Source of the DNA: Pseudodesulfovibrio indicus
GTDB taxonomy: Bacteria; Desulfobacterota; Desulfovibrionia; Desulfovibrionales; Desulfovibrionaceae
Direction of reading: 5' to 3'
Length of the DNA stretch: 64,000 nucleotides
NCBI RefSeq assembly: GCF_001563225.1
Contig: NZ_CP014206.1
Location: 1,798,001 to 1,862,000 of the forward strand
Shown: positions 61,838 through 64,000 of the stretch, piece by piece
Layout of the letters: every line of letters begins with the position of its first letter
Numbering within the stretch: the first letter of the stretch is position 1
The notes under the pieces: generated by a model
What the model was told of the DNA's origin: nothing
What the model saw: only the letters and a program-made list of their open reading frames with translations
Database searches by the model: none
Made by a program: the position numbers and the translations under genes

Positions 61838-62857
61838 GTGGCCACGCCGAGAATCTCCGTGACCATGCCCTGCTACAACTGCGGGGAGACGGTGGGCCGG
61901 GCGCTCGATTCGCTCCTGGCCCAGCGGAACGCGGAGTTCGAGGTGGTGGCCGTGGACGACGGCAGCGACGACGATACAGCGGGAATCCTGGCCGAATACG
62001 CGCGCCGGGATTCCCGCGTCCGTTTCCTCCAGATTGAGCACGGCGGGGTCATCCGCGCGGCCAACGCGGCCATTCAGGCGGCGCGGGGCGAATACGTGGC
62101 GCGCATGGACGCGGACGACGTCTGCCTGCCCGACCGGCTGGCGGCCCAGGCCCGGCTGCTGGACGACTGCCCGGACCTCGGGCTGGTCGGCTGCCGGGTG
62201 CGTTTCGGCGGCGACCGCAGGCGCAGCCGGGGCTACGCCCTGTACGTGGACTGGACCAACACCCTGCTGACCCCGGAGGCCATCCGGCTGAACCGGTTCG
62301 TGGAGTTCCCGGTGCCCAACCCGTCCATCATGTTCCGGCGCACCGCCCTGGAGACCTACGGCGGCTATGTGCGCGGCGATTTCCCCGAGGACTACGAACT
62401 GCTCCTGCGTTGGCAGGAGGCCGGGGTCCCCATGGCCAAGGCGGACGAGGAACTGCTGATCTGGAACGATCCGCCCGACCGCCTGTCCCGGACCCATGCG
62501 CGCTACGACGTGGACGCCTTCTACCGGGTCAAGACCGACTACCTGGCCCGCTGGCTCTCCCGCAACAACCCGCACCATCCCGCGGTCCACATCCTCGGCT
62601 CCGGGCGGACCACCCGCAAGCGCGCGGACCTGCTCCTGGACCACGGCATCGAGTTTGCGGCCTACTACGACGTGGACCCGAAAAAGATCGGCAACACGGT
62701 CAACGGCGTGCCGGTCCTGGACCGCAACGACGTGCCCGCGCCCGGCGAGGGGTTCTGCCTGCCCTACGTGGCCAGCCGGGGGGCCCGCGCCGAGATCGCC
62801 GAGTTCCTGGAAGGGCGCGGCTTCGTCCTGGGGCGCGACTACATTCCCGCCGCCTAG
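61838..62857 (+). CDS. Family 2 glycosyltransferase with extra C-terminal Rossmann-like segment
   Basis: 339 residues from GTG at 61838, three bases after ttuA. GT2 core: ISVTMPCYNCGETVGRALDS, VVAVDDGSDDDT, ARMDADDVCLPDR (DxD) and FPEDYELLLRWQEAG (catalytic ED). After residue 245, HILGSGRTTRKRADLLLDHG and YYDVDPKKIGNTVNG resemble a nucleotide-binding or NeuD-like module. It probably adds sugars to a surface glycan. Acceptor unknown; coupling to ttuA is likely positional. Confidence 0.85.
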   Translation: MATPRISVTMPCYNCGETVGRALDSLLAQRNAEFEVVAVDDGSDDDTAGILAEYARRDSRVRFLQIEHGGVIRAANAAIQAARGEYVARMDADDVCLPDRLAAQARLLDDCPDLGLVGCRVRFGGDRRRSRGYALYVDWTNTLLTPEAIRLNRFVEFPVPNPSIMFRRTALETYGGYVRGDFPEDYELLLRWQEAGVPMAKADEELLIWNDPPDRLSRTHARYDVDAFYRVKTDYLARWLSRNNPHHPAVHILGSGRTTRKRADLLLDHGIEFAAYYDVDPKKIGNTVNGVPVLDRNDVPAPGEGFCLPYVASRGARAEIAEFLEGRGFVLGRDYIPAA

Positions 62858-62924
62858 CCCGCTTCCGCTTCTGGCCTTCCCCGCCGGAATCTGGCACTCT
62901 CGCTCCATAGCCCAAGGAGCATGA

Positions 62925-63329
62925 ATGCAATACGTTTCCACCCCCCATTGTCCGGCCCCGGCGGGCCATTATTCACAAGGTATCGTGCACGGCGGTCTGG
63001 TCCACGTCTCCGGCATGCTCGCCGTGGACCCGGTCAGCGGCGAGAAGCGGCTCGGCTCCGTGGAGGAGCAGACGCGGCTGGCCCTTGCAAACGTCGAGGC
63101 CGTGCTCAAGGAAGCCGGATCGGGCCGCGACCTGGTGCTCAAGTGCACCTGCTATGTGGCGGATATCGAGCTGTGGGGGCGGGTCAACGCGGTCTACGCC
63201 GAGTTCTTCGGCGACCACAAACCCGCCCGCGCCGTGGTCCCCACCGGCCCCCTGCATCACGGGTTCCTGGTGGAGATCGACTGCGTGGCGGCCCTGGGAC
63301 CCGGGGCCGAAACCGGGGAGGGCGCATGA
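62925..63329 (+). CDS. RidA family (YjgF/YER057c/UK114) protein
   Basis: 134 residues; AAGGAG five bases before the ATG. Family features: GHYSQGIVHGGLVHVSGMLA, EEQTRLALANVEAVLKEAG and PARAVVPTGPLHHGFLVEID. True RidA uses Arg in (P)ARS/T to bind the substrate carboxylate; here the Arg is present (KPARAVV). RidA removes reactive enamine/imine intermediates made by PLP enzymes, which fits its four-base overlap with the PLP enzyme gene downstream. Confidence 0.88.
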   Translation: MQYVSTPHCPAPAGHYSQGIVHGGLVHVSGMLAVDPVSGEKRLGSVEEQTRLALANVEAVLKEAGSGRDLVLKCTCYVADIELWGRVNAVYAEFFGDHKPARAVVPTGPLHHGFLVEIDCVAALGPGAETGEGA

Positions 63330-64000
63330 CCCGTTTCGTCTGCCGCGACTGCGGACTCGATTTCGACGTGAATGTTCCCCGCTGGCGGTGCGACTGCGGC
63401 GGACTGCTGGACCTGGACTTCACCCCGCACTTGGACCCGGACCGGCTCGCCGGGCGGCCCGCCACCCTGTGGCGCTACCGCGAGGCGCTGCCCGTGCCCG
63501 ACGGCGCGGAGTTGACCCTGGGCGAGGGGTTCACCCCCATGCTCCCGGTGGAAATCGGCGGCCGCGAGGTGCTGGTCAAGCAGGAGCAGCTCTTCCCCAC
63601 CGGCTCGTACAAGGACCGGGGCGCGGCGGTGATGATGGCCATGGCCGCCCACATCGGCGTGGACCGCGTGGTCGAGGACTCCTCGGGCAACGCGGGGTGC
63701 GCGGTCTCGGCCTTTGCGGCCAAGGCGGGCATCCGTTGCCGCATCTTCGTGCCAGCCGACAACTCGCCGGGCAAGCTCGGCCAGATCGAGCTGTACGGCG
63801 CGGACCTGGTCCCCGTGCCCGGCTCCCGCGAGGACACGGCCTCGGCGTGCATGGCGGCGGCCTCGGACTGCTATTACGCAAGCCACGTCTACAATCCGTA
63901 TTTCTTCCACGGCACCAAGACCTTCGCCTACGAAGTGGCCGAACAGCTCGGCTGGAAGGCGCCGGACGCCGTGGTCCTGCCCGCCGGGAACGGCACCCTG
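63326..64000 (+). CDS. Threonine-synthase-like PLP enzyme (cut by right edge)
   Basis: ATG at 63326 overlaps the RidA stop; the frame is open to the window end (225 codons visible). An N-terminal zinc-ribbon-like start (FVCRDCGLDF...WRCDCGGLL) is followed by LTLGEGFTPMLPV, the PLP lysine in FPTGSYKDRGA, and SSGNAGCAVSAFAAKAG, all typical of fold-type II threonine synthases and relatives. It would act on O-phosphohomoserine or a related substrate; RidA next door would quench released enamines. Confidence 0.85.
   Translation, partial: MTRFVCRDCGLDFDVNVPRWRCDCGGLLDLDFTPHLDPDRLAGRPATLWRYREALPVPDGAELTLGEGFTPMLPVEIGGREVLVKQEQLFPTGSYKDRGAAVMMAMAAHIGVDRVVEDSSGNAGCAVSAFAAKAGIRCRIFVPADNSPGKLGQIELYGADLVPVPGSREDTASACMAAASDCYYASHVYNPYFFHGTKTFAYEVAEQLGWKAPDAVVLPAGNGTL

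Overview
This is a GC-rich chromosomal window of a Desulfovibrio-like sulfate reducer (Desulfovibrionaceae; Pseudodesulfovibrio or Desulfovibrio is my inference from gene content and the style of the proteins, not from a search). No rRNA, tRNA, CRISPR array, integrase or transposase was seen. Almost every gene has high GC and strong third-position GC. The clear exception is an AT-rich block at about 32.86-34.91 kb, which looks acquired.

Layout. 0-3.4 kb: N-terminal part of a giant VCBS-repeat adhesin (minus strand, runs off the left edge) with near-identical 402-bp tandem repeats. 4.0-7.5 kb: a PPC/DUF296 protein followed by a complete ECF transporter (S, T and two ATPases) of unknown substrate. 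7.7-10.3 kb: a GNAT/RLAN/ATP-grasp ligase followed by a SET-domain protein, a possible peptide- or protein-modification pair. 10.4-12.7 kb: pyridine nucleotide-disulfide oxidoreductase plus a two-repeat DUF1566 protein. 12.7-17.3 kb: hybrid histidine kinase (two REC, one HPt) divergent from a REC-HD-GYP c-di-GMP phosphodiesterase. 17.3-22.3 kb (minus): glycosyltransferase-like protein, DEAD-box helicase, NAD kinase, citrate synthase. 22.6-24.2 kb: Tat-exported four-cluster Fe-S protein and a small membrane partner behind a CsoR/CstR-like palindromic operator. 24.3-27.1 kb: CsaA, hairpin repeats, nitroreductase, ArgC, DUF1844.

27.4-31.8 kb: AcrAB-like RND pump. 32-32.8 kb: periplasmic solute-binding protein. 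32.9-34.9 kb: AT-rich GHKL ATPase fused to a PD-(D/E)XK nuclease (candidate anti-phage gene), preceded by a diverged second copy of the polA 3' tail. 34.9-40.9 kb (minus): FkbM methyltransferase, DNA polymerase I, DHH phosphoesterase, CobU and CbiR (cobamide salvage/remodelling). 41-44.2 kb: endonuclease Q fused to a UvrD helicase. 44.2-49.5 kb: MarR regulator, 4-TM protein, and a second RND pump whose permease carries a one-base frameshift. 49.6-52.8 kb: autotransporter with LSGSVSA repeats. 53-55.2 kb: two unrecognised genes and a ComFB homologue. 55.5-60.5 kb (minus): aminotransferase, FKBP isomerase, TrpS, M50 protease, HD-GYP variant, response regulator. 60.7-64 kb: TtuB-like sulfur carrier, TtuA tRNA thiolase, GT2 glycosyltransferase, RidA and a threonine-synthase-like PLP enzyme cut by the right edge.

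The best candidates for undescribed biology are the GHKL-nuclease gene with its polA-tail scar, the RLAN ligase/SET pair, the EndoQ-UvrD fusion and the CsoR-like operator controlling an Fe-S electron-transfer pair. All positions were read by hand; function calls rest on motif recognition, not on database searches.
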